Positions 1-8,089 of a stretch of DNA of 10,533 bases are shown piece after piece (the first letter of the stretch is position 1; each line of letters starts with the position of its first letter). Under the pieces are notes generated by a model. The model did no database searches. It was not told the DNA's origin and saw nothing but the letters and a program-made list of their open reading frames with translations. The stretch is from Parvularia atlantis (taxonomy: Eukaryota; Opisthokonta; Rotosphaerida), in the NCBI GenBank assembly GCA_943704415.1, contig CALSCO010000892.1, positions 1 through 10,533 on the forward strand, read 5' to 3'. The position numbers were made by a program, and so were the translations under genes.

Positions 1-1933
1 GCCTGGCGCGATGGGCGTCAGCCGCGTGCGCAAGCGGTAAACGGCACGCCTGCGCGCACCTCGTCCTTGGGCGGCTTGGCTGGACCGCCCGCTGCGCTGG
101 CACCGCCCATGGGCTCGGCCGAAACGATGCTGAACGTGGGCTGCGCGTCGTGGCGGCTCAGCGAGGCGCAGGTGCGAAGGAGACGCGCGGCCACCTTGTC
201 TTCCTTCTTCGAGCCGCCCTTGAACTTGTCCATGAACGAACTCGCGTTCTTCGAGATGACGCTGCCGATGCCGCCCTCGGGCTTGGCGGGCTTGGGCGGC
301 TTGCCTGCCGGCTTGGCGCCGCCCGCTGCTGCCGGCAATGCCCCGCCGCCGCCCTCCTCCAGGAACGGGTTGTAGTCGCCCTGACGTGCACGGCACGCGA
401 GCCTCAGACGCGGCCGTGCGTGTGCACATGCCCGTGCGTGTGCGTACCTCGGCGGGCGCGGGCGTGGACGCGTCGGCAGCGGCCGACGCAGGCTCGTCGG
501 CACCGTCCACGGGTGCACCGCCCGTGCTCACGGCCAGGTTGGCCGTCGAGGCCTTGGCTGCTGCTGCCTGCACGATCCGCCGAGTGCCTCGCACCGACCT
601 GCGAGCACGCCGATCAGTGCGCGGGGCCACTGGCGGCCCGCAAAGACGCACGAGTCGCGCAGATTCTCGCTCAGCTCCTCAAAGACGGCGTGGCACGATG
701 CAAAGTAGGCGCGCATGCCCTCGATGAGGCCAGCCAGCTGGTCGAGCTCGGCATCCTGCGCCCCCGCGAGGGCACGTGAGCCGAGTGGTCGCGCCGGCGT
801 CGGCCCGCACGGCACCTCGTTGGTCGTGATCATTGACATCATCTCGCGCAGGGTCTGGATCGTCTCGGCAAACTTGGCCTTGGCGGCGTTCACGTCGGCC
901 TCTGCCTCGGCTGCGCGACGCGGGTGCGTTCCTGAGCAACCAACGCAACACAAGCTACCCGTGTGCGGTGCCACGCACGCTTCTTGCTGCGCTCGTACGC
1001 GTTGCGCTTGGCATCGTAGTCCAGCCGGCGGTTCTCGAGCTTGCGCTTCTGGTGCTGGATCTCCTTCATCTCGTTCTCCTGCAGCGTCAGCATGGGCACG
1101 AGGAAGCTCTCGCGGACCTTGGTCTCCTGCACCGTGCACACACGCGGGTTGGCGCAAGCGCGCGCACCATGCTGCCGGTGCGCGCACCATGTCGAGCGTG
1201 TAGTCACCGGCCTTCTCGAGCGCCTCGCCGGCCTTGACCAGCGCCGCGCCCAGATTCGACTCCTCGGGCAGGTCCGAGCCGGCGGCGACGAGGTCATGGC
1301 CGAGCGTCGCGTACAGCGTCGTGTTCTTCTCCGAGGCCTTGACGTGGGCTGGGCACGCACCACGTCAGCCGGCCGGCTGTTGCCCGCCTCCCTCCTCCCC
1401 GGCATCCACGCACCACCCGCCAGGACCGCGCGCGTGTCGGCCGAGACTTGCTCAATGTGCCCGCGCTTCTTGTCGTACGTCTTGCACACGGCGCCGGTGC
1501 GTGAGCGTGCGGCGCGCGCGCGTACTGCCGTGCTGCCGTGCGCACCGCCTGCAGCGCCTTGAACTCCTCGTCGACGTCGCTCTTGCTCGCCTTACCCGCC
1601 AGCTCGGCTGTGAGCTGTGTGTGTGTGTGTGTGCGCGCGAGGTGCAGCGTGTCGGTTGACCAACGAAAAAAAAAAAAATAGGACGCTCGTGCAGCGTCTA
1701 GATCTCGGACGGCGCGGCCGGCTGCGGCCCACACCGGCGAGCACCACCTCACGACCCACGCACAGCACACCGCCCGGCCTCGCGCGCCCCTGCGTGTGCG
1801 CCTCCCGCGCACGCGTTCCGCGTCCCGCACGTGTGCCGCGGCCCCGCACCTGCACAAACTGGTTGAGCTTCTTGTTGACCATTCCGAACGTGCTCTTGGG
1901 GCGCGCGGCCTTCTCGGGCGGCACGGACGCCAT
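1..1933 (-). CDS. Endophilin-like N-BAR domain protein, C-terminus off the left edge
   Basis: Joining ten exons gives 382 residues in one frame. Residues 1-28 form a basic, amphipathic-looking N-terminus (NKKLNQFVQ), as in N-BAR proteins. Residues about 29-250 resemble the endophilin BAR domain: DVDEEFKALQ, then NLGAALVKAGEALEK (105-119), then the hallmark RRLDYD (160-165) after EIQHQKRKLEN, then a helix rich in A, E and K ending FEELSENL. In known families this dimeric domain binds and bends membranes during endocytosis. A low-complexity linker follows, with an NPF tripeptide at 363-371, the motif bound by EH domains, then a K/P/G-rich stretch. Endophilins end in an SH3 domain. None is visible here, but a good intron (3..59) suggests the gene continues outside the window. 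The start at 1933 is the first ATG of this frame. BAR assignment is firm; the endophilin subfamily is likely but rests on motifs recognised by eye. Confidence 0.85.
3..59 (-). other. Probable intron at the left edge of the N-BAR gene
   Basis: After the codon pair for Asp-Glu the minus strand reads GTGCGCGCAGG, the usual donor of this window, and 57 bases later CGCGCCAG, with GGCTGACGCC (a CTGAC branch-like site) about 14 bases before it. If it is spliced in phase 0, the stop codon at 18-20 is intronic and the gene continues left of position 1. If it is retained, the protein ends 13 residues later without an SH3 domain. Confidence 0.65.
141..194 (-). other. Candidate 54-bp in-frame intron in the N-BAR gene
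   Basis: The stretch starts GTGGCC, ends GACGCGCAG, has CTGAG about 15 bases before the end, and is 54 bp long like its neighbours. It contains no stop in the reading frame (it would add 18 residues beginning VAARLLRT), so splicing and retention both keep the frame. The donor is weaker than the usual GTGCG. Confidence 0.55.
1616..1633. repeat. (TG)9 microsatellite abutting a 3' splice site
   Basis: Nine TG units on the plus strand read as (CA)9 on the gene strand, running directly into the acceptor AG at 1616-1615. A CA repeat takes the place where a polypyrimidine tract would normally lie. Confidence 0.9.
1666..1678. repeat. Homopolymer A13 (T13 on the gene strand)
   Basis: Thirteen consecutive A on the plus strand, inside intron 1 of the N-BAR gene. 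It stands out in a very GC-rich window. Confidence 0.95.
1682..1698 (-). other. 6-bp-stem hairpin just before a T13 run
   Basis: The minus strand reads GACGCT, a five-base loop GCACG, then AGCGTC, a perfect 6-bp inverted repeat. Three bases later comes T13 (1678-1666). The shape resembles a hairpin-plus-U-tract transcript end. Its function is unknown and chance is possible in GC-rich DNA. Confidence 0.5.
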
Positions 1934-2076
1934 GGTCGTGTGGTAGGTGTGGTGCGGTGCGGTGCGGGCGGCGCGCTGGCGCTGCGGGAAAGCCCGACGC
2001 GTGAGCACAGGTCAAACGGGCCAACGTGTGCGCGAGTCTTACAGTTCAACAGTTAATGTGTGCACCTACGGGCGAT
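1934..2076 (-). promoter_or_regulatory. 143-bp spacer: 3' region of gene 2 and promoter region of gene 1
   Basis: It lies between the stop of the type II membrane protein and the start of the N-BAR gene, both on the minus strand. The gene 2 side is locally AT-richer (TTAACTGTTGAACTGTAAG, 2055-2037), where a poly(A) site could lie. A TGTAA pentamer is present but no AATAAA. The gene 1 side has repeated CCGCA units and no clear TATA box. Both the 3' end of gene 2 and the promoter and leader of gene 1 must fit in this space. Confidence 0.5.
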
Positions 2077-4562
2077 TCAGCAGGCCGAGCCGGTTGCAGC
2101 GGCATCGATGGCGGTCGTCTTGCGCCCAAAGTTGATCGAGTAGGCCAGCGCGCGCAGGTGCACCGACGTGACGTCAGGTGGCAGCCGTTCGGGCAGGTCG
2201 AGGGCGACGGGCTCGCTGACCGACAGATGGGCGACGGAGAGCGGCGGCGCGGCGATGGGCACGGTCCACACGCCGCACGACCGCCGCCCGGCGCAGCAGA
2301 GTTCGATCGTGGCACTTGACAGCAGCAGCGTCACGCCGCCGGCGAACGGGTTGTACGCCGTGAGCGCCACGCCCGACGCGTCCAGCGCGACCGCAAACAG
2401 ATCCCGCCCAAACGCGCCCTCGGCCGTGACGGGCGCGGCGGGGAACACGGCCGAGAACTGGCCCGAGGCAAGAACGACGGATGTGGTCGCGGTGCCGCCC
2501 GGCAGCGACAGGCCCGCCCAGGCCGCAGCAAACTCGGGGGCGTCGGCCCAGAGCGCGACGAAGAATGTGACAATGTTGTTCCCGAAGGACGACGGTCGGA
2601 GCGAGAGCGACATCTCGGCGAGCTTCTGCGAGGGCGCGCCGGGCACGGTGAACGAGCAGAGAATGTCGGGCACGTCCAGCTGCGGCACGAAGCCAAAGAC
2701 GGCCGCGAGCATCTGCGTCGTGACGGTGAAGGACGACTCAAACAGGGCCACGTGGAGCGCGTCGGGCACGCCTGGGCTTGCGGCAATGCCCGCGAGCATG
2801 CTCGGGAGGATCGTGACGTTGGCGGGCGGCCGCGGCTGGCACGCGAAAAGCGGCCTGCGGGGCGAGGTGACGTTGCCCGACGCGAAGCTGTAGTCGGCGC
2901 GCCAGTCGAGCGTCGTGAGCGCGCGTTCGGCCCAGGCCGGGCGCATGACGGCGTCGTAGAGCATGCCGAGATCGTCCGATGCGAACACAAACGTGCCGAC
3001 GACGGCCCGCGTCGCGTTGTTCACGTCCAGCGTCGCGAGCAGGTGCAGGGCGGGTGACGCGGCGGCGCAGCCGGTGCCGGCCGCGTGCATGTCCACGCTC
3101 ATGTCGACGTGCGCGCTGCTCTCGATGCGCCTCGACGAGCCGTTAGCGGCGGCTGCGTGCACCGCGCCCACAATGCCGTCCGCCATGGCCTGGGACGTGT
3201 CGACGTGGAACGCGACCGCGATGCTGTTGCTGGTGCGCGCGGCGACCGAGATCACGAGCATACGCGTCCACACGTCCGCGGTCCAAGTGCTGGGCACGAC
3301 CAGGCCGTTGGCGAGCTGGGCCAGCACGCACGCTGCGCGGGTGCGCCTTGAGCGCGAACGCTCCCCACGCTCCGCGCGTAAGCAGACGCACCCTGTTGAT
3401 CCTCGAGGCTCGCGGCCACGCCGAGCTCCTGCCGCACGCCGTACGGGTGGTTGTGCAGGACAAAGTAAGTGAGCGGACCCGGCGCGAGCTGCACGGCGAG
3501 GCTGAGGGTCGAGCTCGCGGGGCCGCCGGCAAAGTCGCTGTTGACCGCGCGCACGACCGCGAGCTCGCGCCCCTGGCTGACCAGCCGGAAGGCGATCTGG
3601 GGCATCGTGCCCGTGACGCTAAAGGGGAGCGGCGCACCGCTCGCCTCGCTCACGTTGAGCCGCAAGACCAGGCCCGCGCCGCCCTCGCCTGGTCCAAACT
3701 GGTCGGCTTTGATCTGCAGCGTGCAGCACTCGCACGAGGACTGGGGCATCGCGTCGCTCGCGCCCGTTGCGCCCGACGAGCTTGAGCCGGAAGTGGGCAC
3801 GTCGTTGCAGTCTCCGCCGGACCAGGCCTCTTCGCTCGTCCTGTTGTACACGCGCATCACGACCGTGGCCCAGTCGACCGAGCCGCTGAAGCACGCGGGC
3901 GAGCGCAGCACGATGAGCGAGCCGTCGACGCGGGCGCAGCCCCGGTAGTCGAGGCGGTACGGCAGGGCCGGGTCGGCCAGGCCGCCGTCGAGCGCGAGCT
4001 GGAGCAGGTGGTGCACCGTCGCCACGTCGCCGATGCTGCCTTGCACGCGCAGGTCGAGCGCCGCGCCTGCGCTGCCGCCGCGGAGCACGAGCGCGTTGTC
4101 GGTGGCTGCGGGCCCGACCGCCAGCAGCGGCTCCGCGTCGTCACTGTCGTCCGCACGCCGCAGGGCCACGGCAAAGTCCGTGAGCACGTAGTCGACGCGG
4201 CAGGTCGACGAGACGGCGAGGCGCACGTCGGCGCGGAGGCGGGCCGGGTCGCACACCTCGTGCAGGGTGACGAAGGTGACGGAGGCGTCGATCGCGCCGC
4301 CGTGGCACGTGAGCGCGCTGGCCCGCGCGAGCACGGTCCACACGGCCGCGACGAGCACGACGAGCACGACGGCCGCGCCGATCGCGAGCCGCTGGCTTAA
4401 GCGGCACCTCAAGCGCTGGCGTGCGCGGCGCGGGTGACAAACCACGGGCTTTTCCGACTGCGGCTGCGGCTGCTGCTGCTGCTGCTGCGCGGGGTCGGCG
4501 GCGTGTAGGAGCGGCTCGGCGGCGTCCAGGAGCGGCTGCTGGACGTCGCGGTCGGCTGGCAT
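2077..4562 (-). CDS. Type II membrane glycoprotein with LEA2/DUF3712-like ectodomain
   Basis: Two exons (4562-3392 and 3332-2077) give 808 residues. Residues 1-58 are cytoplasmic-like: two PLL motifs, a six-Gln run and a strongly basic stretch (RRARQRLRCRLSQR) next to one hydrophobic segment at 59-78, with no signal peptide, so the C-terminal 730 residues should be lumenal or extracellular. That part is rich in beta-strand-like sequence and has six N-glycosylation sequons (NRTS, NVSE, NGSS, NATR, NVTS, NVTI). The landmarks LHNHPYGV and TAYNPFAGGV, each followed by alternating hydrophobic residues, recall the N-P motif of LEA2/DUF3712 beta-sandwich repeats. Yeast Tag1, a vacuolar type II protein, has this architecture. 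That resemblance is my inference; no domain search was run. The start at 4562 has a good context (GCCATGC), and the next in-frame ATG lies beyond the membrane segment. Confidence 0.8.
3333..3391 (-). other. Single 59-bp intron of the type II membrane protein gene
   Basis: Donor GTGCGTCTGC after CAACAGG, acceptor CACCCGCGCAG, with CTCAAG about 16 bases before the end. Splicing in phase 1 joins GVAASLEDQQ to ACVLAQLANG and links two long frames. Without it the first frame runs out of protein-like sequence. Confidence 0.85.
4329..4388 (-). other. Transmembrane segment of the type II protein
   Basis: Residues 59-78 (LAIGAAVVLVVLVAAVWTVL) are uncharged and are preceded by about nine Arg/Lys in 20 residues. 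The positive-inside rule places the N-terminus in the cytoplasm. Confidence 0.85.
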
Positions 4563-4601
4563 GGCAACAACCCGCCGTAAGACTTTTCGCTCATCTGCAT
4601 C
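4563..4601. promoter_or_regulatory. 39-bp divergent intergenic region between genes 2 and 3
   Basis: The two start codons point away from each other with only 39 bp between them. The minus strand has out-of-frame ATGs starting at 4603, 4600 and 4594, just upstream of the gene 2 start, so a gene 2 transcript beginning further upstream would meet these first. No TATA box is visible. Each promoter must either fit here or lie within the other gene's first exon. Confidence 0.6.
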
Positions 4602-7228
4602 ATGTGCACGCGTGCGGCCGCGCTGGTGCTGCTCGCCGCCGTGGCCGTGGCCGTCGCCGCGACGGGCGCCGCCGCCGCGAACGTGAGCTCGTCGTCGTCG
4701 TCGTGGGAGGGCTGGGGCACGGCCCTCTACTACCAGTGCGGCGCGGACTCGGTCGAGATCTTCGTACGCCCCCCCCCCCCCCCCCCCCCCCCCCGTGCAC
4801 GCGACCCTCCGCTCACGTACCGCGCCGCAGCCCAAGACGCCGTCGTTCCGCGCGCAGCTCAACATTCAGTGGCTGCAAACCATCTTGGACGAGATTTACG
4901 GTGCACGCCCACCCCGCCGCTCACATGGCCGCTCACTGCTCACCGCTCGCTCGCGCCACCGCAGACTTTGTGCTCGAGCGGGCCAAGTGCGAGTGCCCGG
5001 CGAACGAGTTTGTGCAGAAGGGCACGCGCCGCAGCCGCGCCCGCAGCGCTTCGCCGCAGAACGCTCACGGCCCGCGCGCAGACTTTGACGTGCTGCTGGA
5101 CCCCCTTGCGGGGCTGCTCAACATCATCCGCCCGGGCGCCACGTACACGCCGCCGTCGTCGTCGTGCCTCGCGACCAAGTTCCCGCGCAACCTGCTCCTG
5201 GTCGACACGCTCGAGCTCAACTTGCCCAGTGCGCCCACCGTCACTGAACCGTTGTGACTGACGGACGAGCTGACCCGCGCGTGCGCGCTCGCGCCACAGG
5301 CTCGTGCACGTTCGACACCTGGACGGCGTCGGGCAAGTGCCAGTTTGCGATGAGCCTGCCGGACCTGGACCTGTCGCTGCTGGTGCGGGCCGCGCGCGCG
5401 CGTGCGCCGCATCAAGCTTTGTGCTGACGCTCAGGCTCGCACGCGGGCGCGCGCGCCGGACGCAGATCGCGTTCAAGCGCTGCGCGGGCTCGCCCGTGCC
5501 GGCGTTCTCGCTCGACTGCCAGGGCCCCGGCTGCCTCGACCTGGCCAAGCCGTGCAGCAGCAACAGCCAGTGCGGCACTGTCGGCTCGTGCTTCGACATC
5601 TACAAGGACCAGACTGGCAAGGAGCCCAACACACTGCCCGGGTGGGCGTACGATCGCCTCGCGAAAGTGGGCATCTACTCAAAGAGCGACACGACCACGC
5701 CGGGTGACTTCCAGCGCGCGGCCGTCACGAACCCGCCGCGCACACCCGAGAACGACCTGATCATGGCCGTGACGTCGTACCTGCTCAAGGACAACGGGTT
5801 CAACTACACGGTCGACAGCATGTCGTACTGCGGCATGGGCTGCCTGATCGAGATTGGTGCACACCCGCGCGGGGACGTCACGGTGCGCGCTGCCGCTGAC
5901 GCTGCAACCCCAACTCGCAGGCAACCAGTGCCTGCCGGAGTTCTCGGACCAGTACTGGAAGCTAGACGAGATCAAGACTGGCCCGCTCAAGTGCTGGCAG
6001 CCGCTAGACAACCCGTCGTACGGCGTGTACACGACGCGGACCGTCAAGATCACGACGCTCGCGCTCCTGTCGTGGAACGGCGTCTTTGCCGACGGCCGCG
6101 TCGCGCTCGCTGACCCGCCCACGCTGCCCGCGCTCCCGGACGCGCCCGGTGCGCTTGAGCGTGCGAACTCGCATGCGTGCCTGACACTGCCCGCGCGTGC
6201 GTACAGTGTTTGCTGACACGCGCCGGCGGGTGGCGTCGCTCACGTGCGACGGCAAGATGTCGCTGTTTGCGTGGGGCCAGAAGATGGCCGTGTCGGTGCC
6301 GGACCTGCCGCGCCACGTGGACTTTGTGCTGGACCTGCTCTACCGCATGCAGGTGCCATCTGGCGGCGTTGGGTCGCTCGCGCGCGCGCGTGTGCGCTCA
6401 CGTTGTGGCGCGTAGAGCATCGAGGCGACGCCGCCGCTGGACGTGGAGCAGTTTACGGCGCGCTTTGGGATGTGGACGCCGCTGCTCTACCTGTGCGCGT
6501 GCGCTCGCGCGCCTAGCTAGACGCTCACTGCGTGACTCGCGCAGGCTGCAGTTTGACCGCAACTCGGCCGACACGTACCCTTACACGTCCTTCCCGCCCA
6601 AGGTCGACTACCGCCAGACGGTCTTTTCGCGCGCGCGCCAGAAGCTCATGGTGCGTTTGGGGCTGGTGGGCTCTTGTGGGGCTCTCGCTCCGCGCGTCGC
6701 CTGCCCAGCTCACCAACCCATTGCGCGCAGAGCCTGCCGGTGTCGGCCCAGTTCCTCACGTACCTCGAGAACAAGCAGGGCGCGCTCGACTGGAAGGGCC
6801 TCCAGAGCATCCTTGACATGGACATCACGCTGCGCCTGAACCTGCGGCAGTGCGACGACAACCCGCAGGTGCTGAGCGGCTTCATTGACTGCCTTGGCGA
6901 CGACTGCGTGATCCTCGACGGCCTCAAGCCGTGCGACACGGTGCGGCAGTCGCGCTCTCTGCACCCGCGCGCGCGTGCGCTCACCGCCTCGCCGCCCCAG
7001 AACGACGACTGCCCGACCGACAAGCAGACGTGCCGCAACCTGCCCAACTACGTCGACGGCACGTTTGGCACGTCGCTGCAGTGTGCGTTTCGCCGCCGTT
7101 CGTGCGTTTGTGCGCGCGAGCGGAACGTGATGTCGCGCGCAGTCGATGACTGGTTCGACTACTACTTTGGCGGTGACAACATTGAGACAGACAACCCGTG
7201 CGACAACGTGAGCCATCCGCGCTTCGCG

Positions 7229-7263
<35 letters not shown>

Positions 7264-8016
7264 ACCGACGAGGGCTGGTGCAGGTGCCGTTTGAGGAACG
7301 CTCGTCCAACAGCGACCAGACGTGCAGCGGCCCGACCAAGTTCTGGAACTCGGTCGTCAAGGCCGCCGCGGGCATCTTTGGCGGCCGCTACGCCACGGTG
7401 CGCGCACGCACCGTGGGTGGCGACGAGGTGTGACGCCTCTGTGCGCGCGCAACAGAGCCCGATCTCGCCCACCAACACCGGCTCGTTCTGCTTCCCGAAC
7501 GCTGACGTGTTCAACGCGGACCTGTGGGAGCTGGTGCGGCGTCGTTAACGGAGGAAAGCACTCGGCTGACACCGCCCCCACACGCAGTGGCTGGACAACC
7601 GCTACCGCGTCAGCGGCGAGGAAGTGTACGTCAACGACCTGTTTGAGGCTCCGCTGGACGACATCGAGCCGGTCCCCGCGCCGACGCGCGGTCCGAGCGA
7701 CCCAACCAGCGGCCCGACGACGCCAGCGCTGCCAGAGGAGGGTCTCAGCGCCGGCGCGCAGGCCGGCATCATCGTTGCCGTGCTGATCGTGACCGCGGCG
7801 GTGTTTGGCATCGTCGCCATCTCGCTCTACCACCACTGCTACGTCAAGCGCATGTATGCCAAGGTGCCAATGCTGGAGCACGCGCAGCAGCCGTACGGCG
7901 ACCAGCCTCCGGGCCAGGCGGCGTTGCAGCCCCAGCCGCCTCAATCGTTCTACACGGAGGAGATCCTGCCGGCGCGTCCGCAGGTTTTCACGGGCCCGCC
8001 GCCAGCCCCCCAGTGA
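4602..8016 (+). CDS. Cysteine-rich type I membrane protein with duplicated module
   Basis: Sixteen exons join to 814 residues. Residues 1-26 are a clear signal peptide (basic CTR, then an Ala/Val/Leu core), and a single hydrophobic segment at 731-752 is followed by HHCYVKR and a Pro/Gln-rich cytoplasmic tail of about 60 residues. The roughly 700-residue ectodomain holds a six-cysteine pattern twice, C179-C215 and C530-C570, with near-identical spacing (C-x11/12-C-x4-C-x6/8-C-x5-C-x5/6-C) and shared KPC...N..C. Each copy is followed by a later C-[LF]-P segment ending W-[KE]-L, which suggests duplication of a larger unit. A Thr/Pro/Ser stalk precedes the membrane. I do not recognise the family. 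A receptor or adhesion protein is possible, but no enzyme motif is seen. The start at 4602 is the first ATG of the frame and directly opens the signal peptide. Confidence 0.8.
4769..4794. repeat. Homopolymer C26 in intron 1 of gene 3
   Basis: Twenty-six consecutive C start five bases after the donor GTACG and fill over a third of a 67-bp intron (4764-4830). The opposite strand is G26. Exact length in an assembly may be unreliable. Confidence 0.95.
5022..5081 (+). other. Candidate GC-AG intron, in frame (60 bp)
   Basis: After CAGAAGG the sequence reads GCACGCG, and 60 bases later CGCGCAG, with ACGCTCACGG (branch-like) about 15 bases before the end. Length and branch site match the neighbours, but the donor is GC instead of GT. 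Read through, it adds 20 Arg/Ser/Ala-rich residues without a stop. An alternative GT-AG intron (5012-5059, 48 bp, phase 0) is also in frame but lacks a branch-like site. Confidence 0.45.
5481..5591 (+). repeat. Six-cysteine module, copy 1
   Basis: Residues 179-215 of the type I protein have cysteines spaced 12, 5, 7, 6 and 6 residues apart, with CLDLAKPCSSNSQC at the centre. It lies within one exon. Confidence 0.7.
6851..7033 (+). repeat. Six-cysteine module, copy 2 (split by an intron)
   Basis: Residues 530-570 have cysteines spaced 13, 5, 9, 6 and 7 apart, with CVILDGLKPCDTNDDC aligning to copy 1. An intron at 6941-7000 interrupts it between the fourth and fifth cysteines, where copy 1 has none. 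Confidence 0.7.
7231..7263. repeat. (CTG)11 trinucleotide repeat in an intron
   Basis: Eleven CTG units lie inside the 76-bp intron 7208-7283 of gene 3. If the intron were retained, the frame would read a run of cysteines and then TGA. Confidence 0.95.
7762..7827 (+). other. Transmembrane segment of the type I protein
   Basis: Residues 731-752 (AGIIVAVLIVTAAVFG onward) are hydrophobic. They are preceded by a Thr/Pro/Ser stalk and followed by HHCYVKR. Confidence 0.85.
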
Positions 8017-8089
8017 GCCCGAGACGGCGTGGTTGTGTTGGTTGGCCGCCGTGCGCTGGCCAGAAAAGACACATGAACTGCTGGTGTTG
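8017..8089. other. 73-bp convergent spacer between genes 3 and 4
   Basis: It separates the TGA of the plus-strand membrane protein from the TGA of the minus-strand sulfite reductase. No AATAAA or obvious shared terminator is visible. Both 3' untranslated regions probably overlap on opposite strands. Confidence 0.6.

Larger units (their letters stand above)
1615..1849 (-). other. First intron of the N-BAR gene, the only long one (235 bp)
   Basis: The donor GTGCGG follows the Gln codon of exon 1, and the acceptor is a CA repeat ending in CACAG. It is over three times the length of the other introns and holds a 13-base T run, a (CA)9 run and a short hairpin. First introns often carry regulatory elements, but none can be named here. 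Confidence 0.8.
60..1933 (-). other. Exon map of the N-BAR gene
   Basis: Exons, minus strand: 1933-1850, 1614-1546, 1480-1414, 1348-1188, 1126-979, 910-816, 755-652, 598-448, 380-195, 140-60. Each length fits the phase of the next (84, 69, 67, 161, 148, 95, 104, 151, 186, 81 nt; total 1146 = 382 codons). Donors are GTGCG in seven of ten introns, with GTGCC, GTACG and GTGGC once each. The third donor could be 1416 instead of 1413, removing one glycine. The junctions at 979/910 and 652/598 restore the continuous BAR helices. The intron at 141-194 is the weakest call. Confidence 0.78.
4602..8016 (+). other. Exon map of the cysteine-rich membrane protein gene
   Basis: Exons: 4602-4763, 4831-4900, 4965-5021, 5082-5228, 5300-5382, 5466-5856, 5921-6148, 6207-6352, 6416-6492, 6545-6650, 6731-6940, 7001-7082, 7143-7207, 7284-7397, 7456-7533, 7588-8016. 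Phases agree at every junction and the total is 2445 nt (815 codons including TGA). Nine of 15 donors are GTGCG; the others are GTGCA twice and GTACG, GTGCC, GTGAG and a candidate GC donor once each. Introns are 52-83 bp. Those at 5022-5081 and 6941-7000 are multiples of three without stops, so retention is possible there. Confidence 0.75.

Noticed and set aside
2168-2893. Long plus-strand open frame (241 codons) opposite gene 2
   Set aside because: It is antisense to a convincing coding exon. GC-rich codon use makes stop-free frames on the opposite strand common, and its composition shows no domain-like pattern.
4540-4603. Small minus-strand protein starting MMQMSEKSYGG
   Set aside because: It overlaps the gene 2 start in another frame, runs into Ser/Arg-rich shadow sequence and has no supporting domain. 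It could at most act as an upstream open frame.
4602-4865. N-terminal extension of gene 2 upstream of 4562
   Set aside because: The frame stays open to about 4865, but this stretch is antisense to the signal peptide exon and intron 1 of gene 3 and reads as Gly/Arg low complexity.
4421-5257. Single 278-codon plus-strand frame crossing the start of gene 3
   Set aside because: Its first half is antisense to gene 2 and out of frame with the signal peptide. Only its later part coincides with real exons of gene 3, read through introns.
7198-7264. Protein ending in a run of cysteines
   Set aside because: The run is the intronic CTG repeat read in frame. A good donor lies at 7208 and an acceptor at 7283, and splicing restores a sensible exon.
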